In this document: positions 32,792 through 42,620 of the stretch, piece after piece
Layout of the letters: every line of letters starts with the position of its first letter
Numbering within the stretch: position 1 is the stretch's first letter
Source of the DNA: Alloascoidea africana
Lineage: Eukaryota; Ascomycota; Alloascoideomycetes; Alloascoideales; Alloascoideaceae
DNA length: 53,188 nucleotides
Reading direction: 5' to 3'
Assembly (NCBI GenBank): GCA_030581615.1
Contig: JAKTTT010000094.1
Coordinates: forward strand, 1-53,188
Made by a program: the position numbers and the translations under genes
Notes under the pieces: generated by a model
What the model was told of the DNA's origin: nothing
Seen by the model: only the letters and a program-made list of their open reading frames with translations
The model's database searches: none

Positions 32792-34972
32792 TTGATCGTA
32801 TTGATCATCTTCTAGTTCTTCGTCAAAATCATCATCAATATCAACATCGTCATCATCTTCGATCATGTAGTCATCGGTTTCCTCGTCATCATCGTCATCA
32901 CCAATCTCATCTTCTGTTTCATCCTCGCTCTCAAGAACTGCAGGGTGATATTGTTGCCTGTTTAGCATGTCATGGGGGTTTGTAATAGGGTTGGAAAAAA
33001 ACCGAGCTGGTTGGCGCTGTTGATTTGACCTACTTGAATACTGGAGTTGAGAACCGACTCCGGATGTCGATCCAATTCCTGGTCCAACTCCATTTTGAGG
33101 CCCTGCGACGCTAAAGGTGCGATAACGGTTGGGGACTGCATTTCCTTTTAGATTCGGGTTTGGATTCGGATTCGCGTTCTGTCTGGCTAGATTGTTATAA
33201 TCTGAATTGTTATGGCCTCTATGCTTATAGTTAATGATAGAGTTGGATTCGGTAGAATGGTCGTCGTATATACTGGTGGTGTTGCTTGCAAAAGTCATTA
33301 TTGAAGCATTTGAGGAAGCGGATGCGGAAAACACGGAGGAGCCAGAGCAGCTGTGACCGCTACATATTGAGCTAGCACTACTGCTAACAGTGTTTTGGGA
33401 GTAGTGTTTGCCACTTCCAAGGTAGTTCGAATGGGGTTGATGCTGCAGTTGTGGAGGTAGATGAGGCAGTTCTTTATTCGAATTGAAATACATTCTGTCT
33501 CTGTTGAACACTGGCGGTTTAACCGGGGAAATCATGTATGATACGCTGTTTTTATTGGACAGACATTGTTGAGAATTTGTGTTGAATTTTGAGCCAGAAG
33601 GAAACTGAAAAGCAGAAGCAGAATCTGTAGCAGAGCTAGCAGCTGTTGGAGCAGGACCAGGACCAGGAGCAGAGATTATGCTGGATTGCGGTGTTATAGG
33701 GAAAGAAGTGGTTGTATTCCTATTACCGTTTCGGGGATAGCTAATAGCGCGATTAACATCCCTTTCGGATAACGGTGTAGCTGGAGTATACTGGTGATGG
33801 TTGTGATAAGGTGGAGTTGATAGCGAGACCGTGCTATTGGAGTAGTTATAGCTCTGGCTTCTCTGTTGATGTTGAGTATGTTTGCTTGGAGGAGTTGTAG
33901 AGCACAACGCAGCAGATTTCTTGAGAGATTCGGCTTGAGTGAGGCCCCAACATCTCTGGAAGACTGTAAAGTTTAGCACCAGATCAGCTATTGATCTTTG
34001 GATAGCTGGAGAGACGCGGCTATGCTTTTTAATTAAAGTCTTGGAAAGGGCAACAGATACGTTGTTGACAGTGTCAGTTGGAGAAGATGAAAGCATGTCC
34101 AGAAGCTGGTTCAAACAGTTTTTAACCATCTTATCCTCTTCCTCTTCTTCAGTATGCATAAAGCTTGTTAGGGATAGAAAGACCGCTCTGTAGTTCTTGA
34201 GGTTAAGATCAAATATGCTGTTGATGAGAACAAGCCGAGAAACAAGGGCAATTGCTTCTGCCATGATTAATGGGGGCACGTCAAGAAATTTCTTGTGGAA
34301 CTGGGAGTATTCAGCAAGGAGTTTCATGATTTCGAATATGGTTGAAGGTCTGAGAATGGAGCCGAGGGCGCCAGAGTTTCTGGCGGGGTTTGAAGGTGGT
34401 AGAAGGTCTTTTAGAGTGATAAAGTCTTCCATTTCCATGAGTTTAAAGTGCAAGAACTGGTCTAGAGTCGGGTGTCCTATGGACCAGTCTGTAGTATTTA
34501 AAATGTGGCCCTCCATTTGAACAAACATGGCCTGGTCATAGATGTTGCCGCATAGAATTTGAAGTTCTTTCAAGGTTGGGATGCGAGATTTTTTATCCTC
34601 ATATTTGGCGGCTAGCCATAGGGCTGTAGCGCCGACCAATTGGTAATGTTTTTTAAAGACTACGCGCTTCGAACAGTACCTATCGAGAATGTTGATGGCC
34701 AGAAACAGGGTAGGAGGATGAAGCCGAAAGGACTGGTGGGACTCTATCAAAAAGTCGAGTAGATAGGGTCGCATGCTCCACGAGATCTCGGGCTGCTGGT
34801 CCATCATGGAGATGTCGGGCATTGTGGAGGCCAGGAGATTGTCATAATGGCTGAGATAGTCGTTCTCGTAGTCGCTGGCGACCAGCGACTCGTGAAGATT
34901 CCTCTGCCGCAGCTCCAGACCAGGGTCTGATTTTCGCAGCGGAGGCGTAGGTCTCCCCTTTAAAGAGGCCAT
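32630..34972 (-). CDS. G1 cyclin (Cln type)
   Basis: Regulatory subunit of the cyclin-dependent kinase at Start. The ATG at 34972 (MASLKGRPTPPLRKSD) gives 780 residues. The frame stays open for 178 more codons upstream but crosses the divergent promoter and looks non-coding. The cyclin box lies at about residues 55-170: WSMRPYLLDFLIESHQSF, LFLAINILDRYCSKRVVF, HYQLVGATALWLAAKYEDKK and PTLKELQILCGN. Next come YDQAMFVQMEGHIL and DWSIGHPTLDQFL, as in fungal Cln3/Puc1-type cyclins. The long C-terminal half is Ser/Asn-rich and low complexity. It includes an acidic stretch (Glu/Asp run near 32820-32935) and an Asn-Gln run, consistent with degron-rich tails of G1 cyclins. I do not assign it firmly to CLN1/2 or CLN3. 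Confidence 0.88.
32755..32790 (-). repeat. Hexanucleotide run encoding Asn-Gln repeats in the G1 cyclin
   Basis: Six consecutive GGTTCT-type hexamers (coding strand AACCAG) encode alternating Asn and Gln near the C-terminus. Confidence 0.85.
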
Positions 34973-35505
34973 GGGGGGGATGGTGGGGAGGAGGAGAGAA
35001 TGACTGATGGAGGATGGGTGGGAGGGGAGCGGATACCCAAGGAGAAGGTGATCCGGGATTAGCACTCGTTTGTTGAGCAGGAAGAAGGGAAAAGGGAAGA
35101 TGAAAATAGAGGTTGGCTGGCTGGCCTGGATGGAGGATCTTGCCGATCCCTCGCAGACACCCAGGGCGGGTGCACGGGTGTACGCGAAAGAGAGGACGAG
35201 AGAGAGAGCGTGGGCGTTACCCTGACTTCGGGCTGTTTGGGGGAGGGAGGGTGTACGGGTGTAGTTGTGGCAGATGCAGGTGCGGTTTCTCCGGTGTGCC
35301 GGGTAACCCCCGGTGGAGGGGCCAACATGTGAAAGCGCGGCTGGGCTCACCGCTTCCCCACATTTCGATATATATAATGGCCCCTCCAGTTCTCTTCTCT
35401 TCTTCCTCTTCCTCTTCCTCTTCCTGCTTTTCCTCGACGGCCGGATAACTGTCTCAGACCCCCAATTCCCTTTTTCTGCTTCCATCGTTAGCCTAGCACC
35501 CTCCA
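34973..35505. promoter_or_regulatory. Divergent promoter between the G1 cyclin and acyl-CoA synthetase
   Basis: A 533-bp, GC-rich shared promoter. TATATATAA at 35369-35377 lies about 130 bp before the acyl-CoA synthetase start and is followed by a C/T-rich leader (TTCCTC repeats near 35400-35430). Confidence 0.6.
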
Positions 35506-37707
35506 ATGAAGACCGTCTTTTCTCCAGAGGTCCAGGACAAGATCAAGTCCTTCCCTAGACTGTCCCTCCCCGGCGTCACGGCCCAGACCAAGGTTGGGGA
35601 CGCCTACGACTGGCCCATCTTTGATGCCTCGAACCCCTTGACGAAACAAGCCGTCCCAATTCCTGGAACAAAAGAGCCTGGCTTCTCCCATGCCTATCGA
35701 AACGTCCAGTGTCTAGAGTACCTTGTTGCGTCCGCCCACCCAAGCATCCAATCCTTGTACGAGGGCTTTAACTACGCCGCCAAACTTATCCCGAACCGCG
35801 ACTGTCTGGGAGAACGTCTTTTGGATCCTACTACTGGTCGTTGGTCCGACAAGTTCCACTTCCATACATACGCCCAGGTAGCGGAGAAGAGAACAAACTT
35901 TGGTGCCGGTGTGCTCCATATTGTGAATGACCTCCATAAGCTACCCCAAACATCCCAGTTTACGGTTGGTATCTACGCTCCTAACAGAGTCCACTGGGCA
36001 ATCACAGACTTTGCATGCCAAGCCTATGACCTTGTTTCTGTATCATTATACGACACGCTAGGCCCCGACACCAGCGAGTACATTTTGAATCTGACCGAGG
36101 CCCCAATTGTTGTCTGTGCTCTTGACAAGATCCCGACTTTGCTCAAGCTGAAGCCGCAGTTGCCTTTCCTCAAGGCAATTGTGTCCATGGATAAGCTGGA
36201 CACAATTTTTGAGAAGGCCGGTTGCTCCAAAAAGGACCTCCTGAAATCCTGGGCCCAACATGTGCAAGTCGACCTCTTTGAGTTTGACGAGGTGGAGAAC
36301 TTTGGCAAAAAGTTTGCCAGACCCCACAATGTTCCCAAATATGACAACCTGTTCACAATTAGCTTTACTTCGGGTACCACGGCCAAACCAAAAGGTGTGA
36401 TGATTACCCACGGGAACATGGCTGCTGCCGTGGCCCTGTGTGCAACGGGTATCCAGGCCGGGGTCCATGCCTTTGCTGAGTCGTTCACCTTTAGTTTGCT
36501 GCCACTAGCCCATATTTACGAACGGGCCTGCTATTCCTACGCGTACTGTATCGGCTCGACCATCGGCTTCCCACACGGATTGGTTACCGAGCTCTTTGAT
36601 GACATCAAGATTTTTAGACCGACTCTCCTCAATGCAGTCCCCCGTCTGTACAACCGCATAGAGAACGTTCTCAAAGAGGCTACGGTTGATGCGCCCGGTC
36701 TTGGCGGCGCCATCTCGCGAATGGCGGTGGAAGGAAAGCTGAGCAGGCAAAGAGAGCTGGGCACACCTCACCATCCGCTATGGGATTTTGTCTGGTCGAG
36801 AAAAATCAGACGAAAGATTGGCTTTGACAGACTGTTGCGTCTGACCACCGGCTCTGCTCCGATTGCACCGGAGACAATCTCCTTCATCAGAGTTGCTTTA
36901 GCTACTGATTTCACTCAGGGTTATGGACTAACTGAATCAATGGCTGGCATTTCTATTGCTTTCCCCACTGATCCTATTACAGGTCCCTGTGGTCCTATTG
37001 GCATGACTGGTGAAGTCAGACTTCGTGACGTTCCGGAAATGAACTACACTGCGGATGACAAGCCCTATCCTCGAGGTGAGGTGCTATTGCGCGGACCCCA
37101 AATTTTCAAAGGCTATTTCAAGAATGAGGAGGAGACTGCAAAGGCCTTTGACAAGGACGGGTGGTTCTACACAGGCGATGTTGGAAGCATTGATTCGGAA
37201 GGCCGTATCAGAATCATTGATCGTGTTAAAAACTTTTTCAAGTTGGCCCAAGGCGAGTACGTTGCGCCTGAGAAGATTGAAAATTCATATCTCTCTTACA
37301 ACCCTCTCATTACCCAAATTTTTGTACATGGCGAAAGTTTAGAAACATATCTCGTTGGTCTTGCAGGTCTTGATCCTATTCAGTTTGCCCAGTTTTTGAA
37401 ATCCCATCACAATCTATCTATTCCAGAAACAGATTTGGGCAAATTGAGAGAGGCCGCTTCGAGATCCGATATTCGAAAATCCGTTCTTGCCTATATCAAC
37501 AAGAACGTTGCTCCCGCTAAACTCGTCTCATTTGAGCAAGTGAAAAACTTGTATCTCGATTTTGAACCCTTGTCTGTTGCAAACAACACCTTAACTCCAA
37601 CTTTGAAGGTCAAGAGACCAGTTGTCATCAAGGCATTCAAGGATGTCTTTGCGGAGTTGTACAAAGAGGGCCCTGTTTACGGCAAGGACCGCACAGCCAA
37701 GCTATAG
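35506..37707 (+). CDS. FAA2: Long/medium-chain fatty acyl-CoA synthetase, peroxisomal type (Faa2-like)
   Basis: Activates fatty acids to acyl-CoA with ATP and CoA. The frame gives 733 residues, close to Faa2 (744). Motifs in order: the AMP/P-loop signature FTSGTTAKPKGVMITHGN near residue 288, then LPLAHIYERACYSY, the linker region LTTGSAPIAPE, TQGYGLTE near 470, GWFYTGDVGSIDSEGRIRII and DRVKNFFKLAQGEYVAPEKI. The last three residues are AKL, a conservative variant of the SKL-type peroxisomal targeting signal, so import into peroxisomes for beta-oxidation is likely. There is no N-terminal membrane helix, unlike plant or animal microsomal enzymes. Confidence 0.92.
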   Translation: MKTVFSPEVQDKIKSFPRLSLPGVTAQTKVGDAYDWPIFDASNPLTKQAVPIPGTKEPGFSHAYRNVQCLEYLVASAHPSIQSLYEGFNYAAKLIPNRDCLGERLLDPTTGRWSDKFHFHTYAQVAEKRTNFGAGVLHIVNDLHKLPQTSQFTVGIYAPNRVHWAITDFACQAYDLVSVSLYDTLGPDTSEYILNLTEAPIVVCALDKIPTLLKLKPQLPFLKAIVSMDKLDTIFEKAGCSKKDLLKSWAQHVQVDLFEFDEVENFGKKFARPHNVPKYDNLFTISFTSGTTAKPKGVMITHGNMAAAVALCATGIQAGVHAFAESFTFSLLPLAHIYERACYSYAYCIGSTIGFPHGLVTELFDDIKIFRPTLLNAVPRLYNRIENVLKEATVDAPGLGGAISRMAVEGKLSRQRELGTPHHPLWDFVWSRKIRRKIGFDRLLRLTTGSAPIAPETISFIRVALATDFTQGYGLTESMAGISIAFPTDPITGPCGPIGMTGEVRLRDVPEMNYTADDKPYPRGEVLLRGPQIFKGYFKNEEETAKAFDKDGWFYTGDVGSIDSEGRIRIIDRVKNFFKLAQGEYVAPEKIENSYLSYNPLITQIFVHGESLETYLVGLAGLDPIQFAQFLKSHHNLSIPETDLGKLREAASRSDIRKSVLAYINKNVAPAKLVSFEQVKNLYLDFEPLSVANNTLTPTLKVKRPVVIKAFKDVFAELYKEGPVYGKDRTAKL

Positions 37708-38336
37708 GTTACGTTAAATTGTTTTATCTCTTGATGCCTATATTTTATTATCACACGTTTTATCTTTATCTTTTTTTGTTTATCTTTATCGTTTATTTCC
37801 CCCTGAGCTTTGCCCTAGCTGAATCTTACCAAGTCTAGAAAATAAGAAATTTGATTTTCTGTATTGAAATAGCACCCTGAATAGACTATTTGTTTGAGAA
37901 TCCCTGAATATTTTAGAATGCAGTTCCGAGGAAGACTTGATGATAAGAGCAAACCCGAGTGACAGCTTCCCCACTCCTGTTATCTTGTGTATTCTTATTG
38001 TTTTTATTCGTATTTTAATGATCTACATTCTGAGTGATATCTCAATTGGAAAAGCATCATTGAAACACTCATAAGGTTCCAATTAAGCTTAACTTAATTG
38101 TTTAATTGTTTTTGTAATTTCATGTAAAGAGTTAGGGGGTGGCAAACTTGTAGGATTTTAGGCTTTGCCATTTCAAAAGAAATTTGAGATAATTTATTTC
38201 TGAAACGTAATCATCATCATCATCATCATCATCATTAAAAAAGATACGAAAAAAAGAAAATGCGTATCGATAATTAAGGTATGCTGGGATATACAAGAGA
38301 AAAACATATTCACAGGAGACCGAATTTTGGCTATTG
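37708..38336. other. Convergent spacer with an ATC microsatellite
   Basis: 3' regions of the acyl-CoA synthetase and the next minus-strand gene. An (ATC)n run of about nine units lies at 38209-38236. No gene was seen. Confidence 0.6.
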
Positions 38337-40151
38337 CTACTGCTTTTGTGACGGAAGCTGAACTTTAAACTGATGCTGAAACTGACGTTGATGTTGAAGC
38401 CGCCGCTGCCGTTCCTGACGCTTCCCTAGCGGTTTCTCATTGGGTTGAGGCGGAGGCAGAGGCAGAGGCAGGGGCGCGGGTGGGGGTGGGGGCAAAGGCT
38501 GGAGATACTGATCCTGATGATGAAACTGAACCAGGTATTGCGGTGGAAGTGGGAGTGGAAGCGGATGTGGATGTGGATGTGGGTACTGGGGATGGTAAGG
38601 TGGTAGGACATCATATTGTTGAGGCAGCTGAGGATACTGGGGCAGCTGAGGCAAACGCTGATTTTGGAGAGCTGAAGCATAATGAAAAGCTCGTTTCCAT
38701 CTTTCATGCTCAATTCCAACTGGAGGATCATTCGGAGCGCCCTGTTCAGGTCTCATATTCATCGATTCAAGTAGGAAAGCTTCACTCATGCCTTCCTCAA
38801 GTTTTTCAGCAGCTTTTCTGACCTCTGGTATCACAACCGAATAATTATCCCTTGACATGGCCAACCACCGAGGCATCATCTGATTAATCTTGACTATCGA
38901 TTTTTGAAAATTCCAAATAATTTCTTCTGGAGTTAGAGTTTCTTCTGGAATATATGGCTCTTTTGGAGGTTGTGGTTCTTCTAAAAGTTGTGGCTCTTCT
39001 GGAGGTTGTGGTTCTTCTAAAAGTTGTGGCTCTTCTGGAGGTTGTGGTTCTTCTAAAGGTTGTGGTTTTTCTTGAAGCTCGGCAATCTGCTCCTCGACTT
39101 GCTCAATCCCTCTATTTTCTCCTTCTCCTTCAATTTGAGGATCCACCATAGAATTTGGATCATCGCCATCACCACCACCATTTTCTGCTGGTTCTTCTTC
39201 ATCTGCAACATTTTGTAATATATACTCTGCAACTTCCTGGGGCGTAATCACCCGTTCTTGTTTTGGATGATCCACTAAATGACAAAAATCTACTGAATAA
39301 AAATCATCGCCTGCTTTGAAATTGATTATCAGTTTTGAACCACAGTCATAGGCCTTGATGCGTTTGGGATCATGCCTCGTTCTCGGATTAAGCGTTTGTC
39401 GATGGTATCTCAGGTCCTGTTTACAATGATACATTCTCTTGAATTTCATCTTACGCGCGTCTTTACTAGATTTGAAGAAACGTAAACCTGTCATCTGTTC
39501 AATTTCTTGCAATATCGAAGTGAAAAGACTTTCAAGAAAACTAACCGCGTCGCCTTCTTTTTCTGGATCTTGCTCTTGCTCTTGTTCTGGCGCCTGCTCA
39601 GACTCTGGCTCTAGCGCTTGTTCGGGTTCTGACTCTAGTTCTGGATCCAGTTCTGGATCTAGCTCGTGGTCATTATTTCCTGCTGATGACGATGTCATTG
39701 AGGTGTCATTGTCGGCGTCTATTGTCGTCGTGGTTGGGTTCTGCTCCTCCTTTTCTGCTCCCTTCTCCTTCTCTTGATCCAGTTCTGTATCTATCTCCAT
39801 ATCTGATTCTTTGCTTTCATTTTCCCCTGTATTTCCCTTTAAATCTTTCACAATTTTTATATCAGATAGCCGGTCATCCTTAACTGTGCACAAGCATTGG
39901 GAAATACAATTGACCGAAACTATGTGGTTGCACATTTCACGTACAGTATGGAAATTTGTGGCATTAAACCGTTGTTTCCTATTTTTTGCTCTAGCACGCT
40001 CCAATCGTCTCATACTATACGTCATTTTACGATCGCATTTCCTGCAAATTGTATCTCCAGGACTGCCAATACTTTCTAGTGGACCTTGATGTATAGAACT
40101 TGTACACTTAAAGGGAAAAGAAGGTCCAAGTCGAAACGTGGAAAAAGACAT
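38337..40151 (-). CDS. Unrecognised 604-residue protein with a Cys-rich N-terminus and Pro/Glu/Gln repeats
   Basis: I do not recognise this protein. The N-terminal 90 residues hold C36-x2-C39 (TICRKCDRK), a basic helix (MRRLERARAKNRKQR) and a second cluster (C74, H76, C82, C86, C88), which could bind zinc. Next is a strongly acidic, Glu/Asp-rich linker with EQ-type repeats. A globular-looking segment near residues 205-310 contains GLRFFKSSKDARKMKF and an IKAYDCGSKLIINFKAGDD stretch. A 36-bp in-frame tandem repeat encodes EEPQPP/EEPQLL units. The C-terminal 200 residues are Pro/Gln/His-rich and end in a basic Gln-rich tail. The long intact frame and mixed composition support a real gene. A nucleic-acid-binding role is only suggested by composition. 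Confidence 0.65.
   Translation of the reverse strand: MSFSTFRLGPSFPFKCTSSIHQGPLESIGSPGDTICRKCDRKMTYSMRRLERARAKNRKQRFNATNFHTVREMCNHIVSVNCISQCLCTVKDDRLSDIKIVKDLKGNTGENESKESDMEIDTELDQEKEKGAEKEEQNPTTTTIDADNDTSMTSSSAGNNDHELDPELDPELESEPEQALEPESEQAPEQEQEQDPEKEGDAVSFLESLFTSILQEIEQMTGLRFFKSSKDARKMKFKRMYHCKQDLRYHRQTLNPRTRHDPKRIKAYDCGSKLIINFKAGDDFYSVDFCHLVDHPKQERVITPQEVAEYILQNVADEEEPAENGGGDGDDPNSMVDPQIEGEGENRGIEQVEEQIAELQEKPQPLEEPQPPEEPQLLEEPQPPEEPQLLEEPQPPKEPYIPEETLTPEEIIWNFQKSIVKINQMMPRWLAMSRDNYSVVIPEVRKAAEKLEEGMSEAFLLESMNMRPEQGAPNDPPVGIEHERWKRAFHYASALQNQRLPQLPQYPQLPQQYDVLPPYHPQYPHPHPHPLPLPLPPQYLVQFHHQDQYLQPLPPPPPAPLPLPLPPPQPNEKPLGKRQERQRRLQHQRQFQHQFKVQLPSQKQ
38958..39065 (-). repeat. 36-bp tandem repeat, three units
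   Basis: Three 36-bp units, nearly identical, encode alternating EEPQPP and EEPQLL in the unrecognised protein. Near identity suggests recent expansion. Confidence 0.85.
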
Positions 40152-40187
40152 CTGTTCAAGGTATTAGGAAATAGAAAAAGAATAATT

Positions 40188-40193
40188 CACGTG
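40188..40193. promoter_or_regulatory. CACGTG box near the 604-residue gene
   Basis: A palindromic CACGTG lies 37 bp upstream of the minus-strand start at 40151. It is the first of two such boxes in this 395-bp divergent promoter. Confidence 0.5.
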
Positions 40194-40372
40194 AGGTATC
40201 ACAAATGTGCCGCGTTTTGAAAGCGTTTTTTATGAAATCATACTGGGCATGGAAAGCTTCTGTAAACGCCCACTTACCAGAAACAGATGGAAGCCGCGTA
40301 ATATTCAGTGATACCGAATGAGGATATAAGAAGAGGACCAAAAACCCAGGTGAAAACTGGAGTGTTTGGTGT

Positions 40373-40402
40373 CACGTGATATATGGTAAGGGTGCATTAG
40401 GG
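40373..40402 (+). promoter_or_regulatory. Probable Cbf1/Tbf1 sites of the RPL12 promoter
   Basis: A CACGTG box at 40373-40378 and a TTAGGG-type site at 40397-40402 lie 145-175 bp upstream of RPL12. Cbf1 (CACGTG) together with Tbf1 (TTAGGG-like) is the known ribosomal-protein promoter pair in yeasts outside the Rap1-dependent group. The assignment is from motif and position only. Confidence 0.55.
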
Positions 40403-40546
40403 CTTTCTCAAGATCTTTCCTCATTTGTAAACCCTGTCACAGGCGCATATCTGAGCACACCATTTTCCATCCTTTAACCTTGTGCTTGAGGAGAAGTTGG
40501 TGATATCAAAACGACTATTCAATTCACAGGATAGAACATCAAGAAA

Positions 40547-41111
40547 ATGCCACCAAAATTCGATCCCAATGAGGTAAAGATCATCTACCTGAGAGCCACC
40601 GGAGGTGAGGTCGGGGCTTCATCCGCACTTGCTCCCAAGATTGGTCCTCTCGGTCTGTCCCCCAAGAAGGTTGGTGAAGACATTGCAAAAGCAACGACAA
40701 AATTCAAGGGAATCAAAGTCACTGTTCAGCTTACAATTCAGAACCGTCAGGCAAAGGTTTCTGTTGTTCCATCTGCATCATCTTTGGTCATCACTGCTTT
40801 GAAAGAGCCTCCTAGAGACCGAAAGAAGGAGAAGAACATTAAGCACAGTGGGAACATCCCATTGGAGGAAATTTTTGATATCGCACGCCAGATGAGAGAC
40901 AAATCGTTCGCAAAGGATCTTGCGGGTGTGACAAAGGAGATTCTGGGTACTGCACAATCTGTTGGATGCCGAGTCGATGGTCAAAACCCACACGATATAA
41001 TCGATGCTATCAATAACGGTGACATTGATGGTAAGCTTTTTTGAGAGAGTGTTTTTTGGTTCCTGAGTACTAACTTCTTTTTTATTTTGTGGTTTAGTTC
41101 CGGAAGAGTAG
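40547..41111 (+). CDS. RPL12: 60S ribosomal protein L12 (uL11)
   Basis: Part of the ribosomal stalk base that contacts elongation factors. Exon 1 is 40547-41030 and exon 2 only 41098-41111. The intron 41031-41097 has a GTAAGC donor, a perfect TACTAAC branch point at 41068-41074 and a TTTAG acceptor. Splicing gives 165 residues ending DIDVPEE, the same length as S. cerevisiae Rpl12. Without splicing the end would read DIDGKLF. Conserved stretches include [37 protein letters not shown] and [20 protein letters not shown]-like sequence before the end. CTG codons encode the conserved leucines in YLRATGG and LGLSPKK, evidence for standard CUG decoding. It is convergent with YAP1. Confidence 0.97.
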
Positions 41112-41354
41112 ACTACTATATCATTGTTTTATTCTTGTACTTCTTTAATGTTACGGTTTTAATCACACACACCCCAAAATTTAAAAAAATACAATGGTTT
41201 TGCATCAATACTTCAAGTGTAAAGAGCATCATCTATCTACAAGATAAAAGACCAAAAATTATCGGTTTTTTTTAAGTAAATTCTCTCCCATAACGCTGTA
41301 GTAATCATCAATTGGAAAATCAACAACAAAAAAAAAAGGTACACACAAATATAT

Positions 41355-42620
41355 TTATGGCTGATCTAGTAGTGCTTGACTCAAAACGCTTTCTTCTAAA
41401 ACAGCACCACCACTAGAACATTTCGCCTTTGCCTTTAATTCCACACATAATCCTTCAATGTCAATTTCTGTAAATTTAGGATGGGAAGAGATCCGATCCC
41501 AAACTGCTGAACAGGGTAATAACCGTTCTTGTCGTTTGGGTACAATCAAAGGGGTCTCTTTTGAATCCAATCCGTTTTCTATTAAATTGGAGTGGTTTGG
41601 CTTGTTTTGAAATTCGGGGAAAATTAATGCATCCTCTTGGCCAAATTCTCCAAACACCTCTTTCAAAAAATCTCCTTCTTTAAGTAATTGGAATTCGGCA
41701 TTTTGAACATTCTCTGCGTAACTGCCGTAAGGATCAAACATGCTTTCCTCTGTAGTCAGATTTGCCAAAAAATCATCAGGATCGGCTTTAGAAGGCTCAT
41801 CTCCGGTGAAAATGAAACTGCTATCAAACTGGTCTTTCCCAAATAGTAGGTCGGGCATGTTGTAGTATGAAGATACACCGTTTTGGGATTGTGGCGTATT
41901 CGTCACAGAAGGTGAAAAGAGACTATTGACAGAGGGTGAAGTCGAGGATGAATTGAAAACTTTAAGGGCTGATGATGATGATGACGATGACCTTGATCCA
42001 AAAGTTTGTAATTGGAGAGATTTGGGAACAGGATCTTCTTTTGTCCCACATGCCTCGGACATGTTCATACAAAAGTTGCTCACAGATTCGTCAAAATGCT
42101 CATTATGGCATTCACTGTTTGTAGCTTCCAGGTTCACAGAAGTGTTATGTGGTTCTGTGGTAACGGATGACAGAGAAGTTAGGTCTTCTTCTATGGATGA
42201 TATATAAGAAGAAGATGAGGTGGACATGTTTACTCTGGGCCTTTTAAAATCCATGCCCAAAGAAGAAGAGGGCGAAGAGGTTGAAACTGGAGAAGAAGAA
42301 ATTGGTGATTTGTGTTTTCTCAGTTCTTCAGAAAGCCTCTGAATTTGTAATTTAAGAAAAGAGTTCTCCAAATTCGTTTGTTCCTGTTCATTTTCCAACT
42401 TTGCAATATTCTCCTCCAGCTCTCTCAATTTCCTCTCCTTTCTCTCTCGAAATGCCCTTTGAGCTGCTCTGTTTTGGACTTTCCGCCTGTTTCCTGGCTC
42501 TACAGTACTGATAGGTTTCCTTCCTGGCTTGTTGTCTCGCTTTGTGCCTGTTCCTCTTCTGACAACATTGTCCTCTTCAAGGTCAGAAATGTGTCGCTTA
42601 GTAACCACCGTATCACTCAT
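41355..42620 (-). CDS. YAP1: AP-1-type bZIP oxidative-stress transcription factor (Yap1/Cap1)
   Basis: Redox-sensing activator that accumulates in the nucleus when its cysteines are oxidised. The start at 42620 (MSDTVVTKRHIS) gives 421 residues; an ATG 30 bp upstream (42650) is possible but less likely. Basic region: NRRKVQNRAAQRAFRERKER at about residues 43-62, followed by a leucine zipper (LRELEENIAKLENEQEQTNL). The N-terminal cysteine-rich domain is FCMNMSEACGTKEDPVP. The C-terminal one has three cysteines in CSAVWDRISSHPKF, GLCVELKAK and AKCSSGG, overlapping the expected nuclear export signal (IEGLCVEL). Both are needed for peroxide sensing in Yap1, so the sensor looks intact. It is shorter than S. 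cerevisiae Yap1 (650) but similar to Cap1. Confidence 0.93.
   Translation of the reverse strand: MSDTVVTKRHISDLEEDNVVRRGTGTKRDNKPGRKPISTVEPGNRRKVQNRAAQRAFRERKERKLRELEENIAKLENEQEQTNLENSFLKLQIQRLSEELRKHKSPISSSPVSTSSPSSSLGMDFKRPRVNMSTSSSSYISSIEEDLTSLSSVTTEPHNTSVNLEATNSECHNEHFDESVSNFCMNMSEACGTKEDPVPKSLQLQTFGSRSSSSSSSALKVFNSSSTSPSVNSLFSPSVTNTPQSQNGVSSYYNMPDLLFGKDQFDSSFIFTGDEPSKADPDDFLANLTTEESMFDPYGSYAENVQNAEFQLLKEGDFLKEVFGEFGQEDALIFPEFQNKPNHSNLIENGLDSKETPLIVPKRQERLLPCSAVWDRISSHPKFTEIDIEGLCVELKAKAKCSSGGAVLEESVLSQALLDQP

Noticed and set aside
34973-35506. Open frame extending the G1 cyclin by 178 codons upstream, reaching the acyl-CoA synthetase ATG
   Set aside because: It is compositionally odd (Arg/Lys and Ser/Pro runs), crosses the divergent promoter and its TATA box, and the cyclin has a good internal start at 34972.
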